Assembly: GCA_003557605.1 (NCBI GenBank)
Contig: PWNW01000005.1
Span: 1 to 14,814, forward strand
Reading direction: 5' to 3'
From: Spirochaetaceae bacterium
Lineage (GTDB): Bacteria; Spirochaetota; Spirochaetia; PWKH01
Length of the DNA: 14,814 nucleotides
In this document: positions 13,819 through 14,814 of the stretch, in pieces
Layout: each line of letters begins with the position of its first letter
Position numbering within the stretch: the stretch's first letter is position 1
Position numbers and translations under genes: made by a program
Notes under the pieces: model-generated
Database searches by the model: none
What the model saw: the letters and a program-made list of their open reading frames with translations, nothing else
Told to the model about the DNA's origin: nothing

Positions 13819-14631
13819 ATGAAAAGATATTTGGCAATAACTGTTTTAACAGTATTTTTTATCGTCAGCTGCGCTTCTGTTCCGGTGCAGGAACCAAGAG
13901 TTCCTGATTTCTCACCAGGATACGGCACAGTTGCTTCCGGTCAGCCGGAGCAGCCGCCTTCAGCACCTCCTGTGGAAGAGGTTGAAACTGCTGCTGTACC
14001 TGTTGAAGCTGCGGCAGAACCTGAACCTGAACATGTTGCGGCAGAACCTAAAAAACCTGCAGAATCGGTAGAACCAGGTGCAGCTGAAGTGTCTGAAGAA
14101 CCGGCCGAAACGCCTGCAGAACCTGCTGAAAAGCAGGAAGCAGCAGAAGAACAGGAGCCTGTGAAGACAGTACAGGAAGAACCTGAAGATGCAGTCTCTG
14201 CAGCGGTGAAGCAGGAATCTGTCCAGGAGAAAGAAGCTGCACCCGCACCTGTTGAGCCAAGTGAGCCCCAGGAAGTGGTGATTTATACTGAACCTGAGAC
14301 CGCTAGTGAAGCAGCTGCAAAGGAAGTAGAGGATCGAGACAGCACACTCTTCAGAGCTGCATGGTTTGGACTTCCTGTCCTGCTTCTGCTGCTGGTGATT
14401 CTCATCGTGGAGATAATACGCTGGTTTGTATATAAGAAACCGTTGTTCGGTTGGGCGCCTGCCCCTGCTGCAGCCGGGTACGGCAATATGGAAGAAGTTT
14501 CTGAAAGAAAGCCGAACCGCATGACATCATTTTTCGGAAACATAAAGGCTAAGATTTCCGGAAGGTTCAGCGGTTTTATGGACAGGCTGTATAAAGACCT
14601 TGAAGAAGATGACGATGAAATAGAGAGCTGA
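13819..14631 (+). CDS. Pro/Ala/Glu-rich lipoprotein with additional transmembrane anchor
   Basis: A 270-residue protein of unrecognised family with a striking layout. Residues 1-17 are a lipoprotein signal peptide ending in IVSC, with Cys18 as the lipidation site. Residues about 20-172 are low-complexity Pro/Ala/Glu/Val sequence, expected to be extended and unfolded. Residues about 178-200 form a strong transmembrane helix rich in Leu/Ile. The tail (201-270) starts with Arg, Lys-Lys and holds a basic, amphipathic stretch (235-258) and an acidic end, LEEDDDEIES. By the positive-inside rule the tail is cytoplasmic, so the protein would be lipid-anchored at one end and membrane-spanning at the other. 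AAGGA (13806-13810) precedes the ATG at 13819. The gene is monocistronic: promoter upstream, terminator at its stop codon. Function unknown. Confidence 0.78.
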   Translation: MKRYLAITVLTVFFIVSCASVPVQEPRVPDFSPGYGTVASGQPEQPPSAPPVEEVETAAVPVEAAAEPEPEHVAAEPKKPAESVEPGAAEVSEEPAETPAEPAEKQEAAEEQEPVKTVQEEPEDAVSAAVKQESVQEKEAAPAPVEPSEPQEVVIYTEPETASEAAAKEVEDRDSTLFRAAWFGLPVLLLLLVILIVEIIRWFVYKKPLFGWAPAPAAAGYGNMEEVSERKPNRMTSFFGNIKAKISGRFSGFMDRLYKDLEEDDDEIES

Positions 14632-14650
14632 AAAGCTCTCTATTTCTTGT
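14619..14650 (+). terminator. Rho-independent terminator overlapping the stop codon
   Basis: A perfect 11-bp stem (AATAGAGAGCT at 14619-14629 with its complement at 14634-14644) closes a GAAA tetraloop and is followed by TTTCTTGT. The stop codon TGA (14629-14631) lies at the top of the stem and loop, so the last codons of the lipoprotein gene are in the hairpin. Confidence 0.75.
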
Positions 14651-14688
14651 GTGCTCGCAAATTCCTTTAACATGTTCCTATACACAAA

Positions 14689-14714
14689 CACCTCTAGGTG
14701 GTTAATTATACCAC
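14689..14714. promoter_or_regulatory. Overlapping inverted repeats upstream of a sigma-54 promoter
   Basis: CACCT-CT-AGGTG (14689-14700) and GTGGT-N7-ACCAC (14698-14714) overlap by three bases. Both lie roughly 100-120 bp before the expected start site of the sigma-54 promoter, the usual range for an enhancer-binding-protein site. Function inferred from position. Confidence 0.4.
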
Positions 14715-14784
14715 AAATGGGTAAAAAGGCCAGGGTGCTGAGGTGTGAGAGACCAAAGAGGGGTGCAGTGATGCGGAAAAAAAG

Positions 14785-14801
14785 TTGGCACGGGAATTGC
14801 T
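14785..14801 (+). promoter_or_regulatory. Sigma-54 (RpoN) -24/-12 promoter
   Basis: TTGGCACGGGAATTGCT matches the TGGCAC-N5-TTGC consensus completely, with GG (14787-14788) and GC (14799-14800) separated by the invariant 10 bp. Transcription should start near 14811 and read right, out of the window; the target gene is not visible. Confidence 0.8.
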
Positions 14802-14814
14802 TTATAGTTGGTAC

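Noticed and set aside
1..14814. CRISPR array, tRNA, rRNA, insertion sequence or prophage
   Set aside because: No regularly spaced repeats, tRNA cloverleaf, transposase or integrase signature was seen by eye in any part of the window.

Overview
The window looks like chromosomal DNA from a Gram-negative bacterium with two membranes, of moderate GC content. A spirochaete of the Treponema/Sphaerochaeta/Spirochaeta kind is the best guess. This rests on permissive lipoboxes, a ZnuA signal peptide ending in WGRGAQ, several envelope proteins and small beta-barrels, and the general style of the proteins. It is an inference from protein character only; there is no rRNA or other marker gene here.

Layout, left to right. 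(1) 1-711, minus: the start-side part of a zinc ABC-transporter binding protein (znuA-like), with two Fur/Zur-type palindromes upstream. (2) 866-3857, plus: gamma-glutamyltransferase, a D-2-hydroxyacid dehydrogenase whose own promoter appears to make a leaderless mRNA, and a small DsrE-family protein. (3) 3826-5745, minus: a large exported 5'-nucleotidase/cyclic phosphodiesterase-type metallophosphatase with a C-terminal membrane anchor; its tail overlaps the DsrE gene. (4) 5950-7107, plus: a two-repeat membrane permease related to the AspT/YidE exchanger family. (5) 7191-8165, minus: a LacI-type repressor, divergent from (6) 8382-10779: a PfkB-family sugar kinase and a mannitol-1-phosphate 5-dehydrogenase-type enzyme. 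The intergenic region carries two matching operator-like palindromes 54 bp apart, one on each divergent promoter. (7) 10827-13157, plus: a phospholipase D/cardiolipin synthase-like lipoprotein and two small probable outer-membrane barrel proteins, tightly packed and possibly cotranscribed with the sugar genes. (8) 13201-13632, minus: a NikR-type regulator that lacks two of the four nickel ligands. (9) 13819-14631, plus: a Pro/Ala/Glu-rich lipoprotein with a second, transmembrane anchor, ending in a terminator hairpin. (10) 14785-14800: a near-perfect sigma-54 promoter reading out of the window.

How they may work together. The LacI, PfkB and MtlD-type genes form a self-contained sugar or polyol-phosphate module: the kinase phosphorylates, the dehydrogenase interconverts polyol-phosphate and ketose-phosphate, and LacI senses the substrate. 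No transporter for it lies in the window. The GGT/hydroxyacid dehydrogenase/DsrE group suggests turnover of gamma-glutamyl or thiol compounds, but their link is positional only. No mobile element, CRISPR array, tRNA or rRNA was seen, and no gene is obviously broken. The most unusual items are the NikR with a degraded metal site, the doubly anchored lipoprotein, the paired LacI operators, the leaderless promoter and the sigma-54 promoter.
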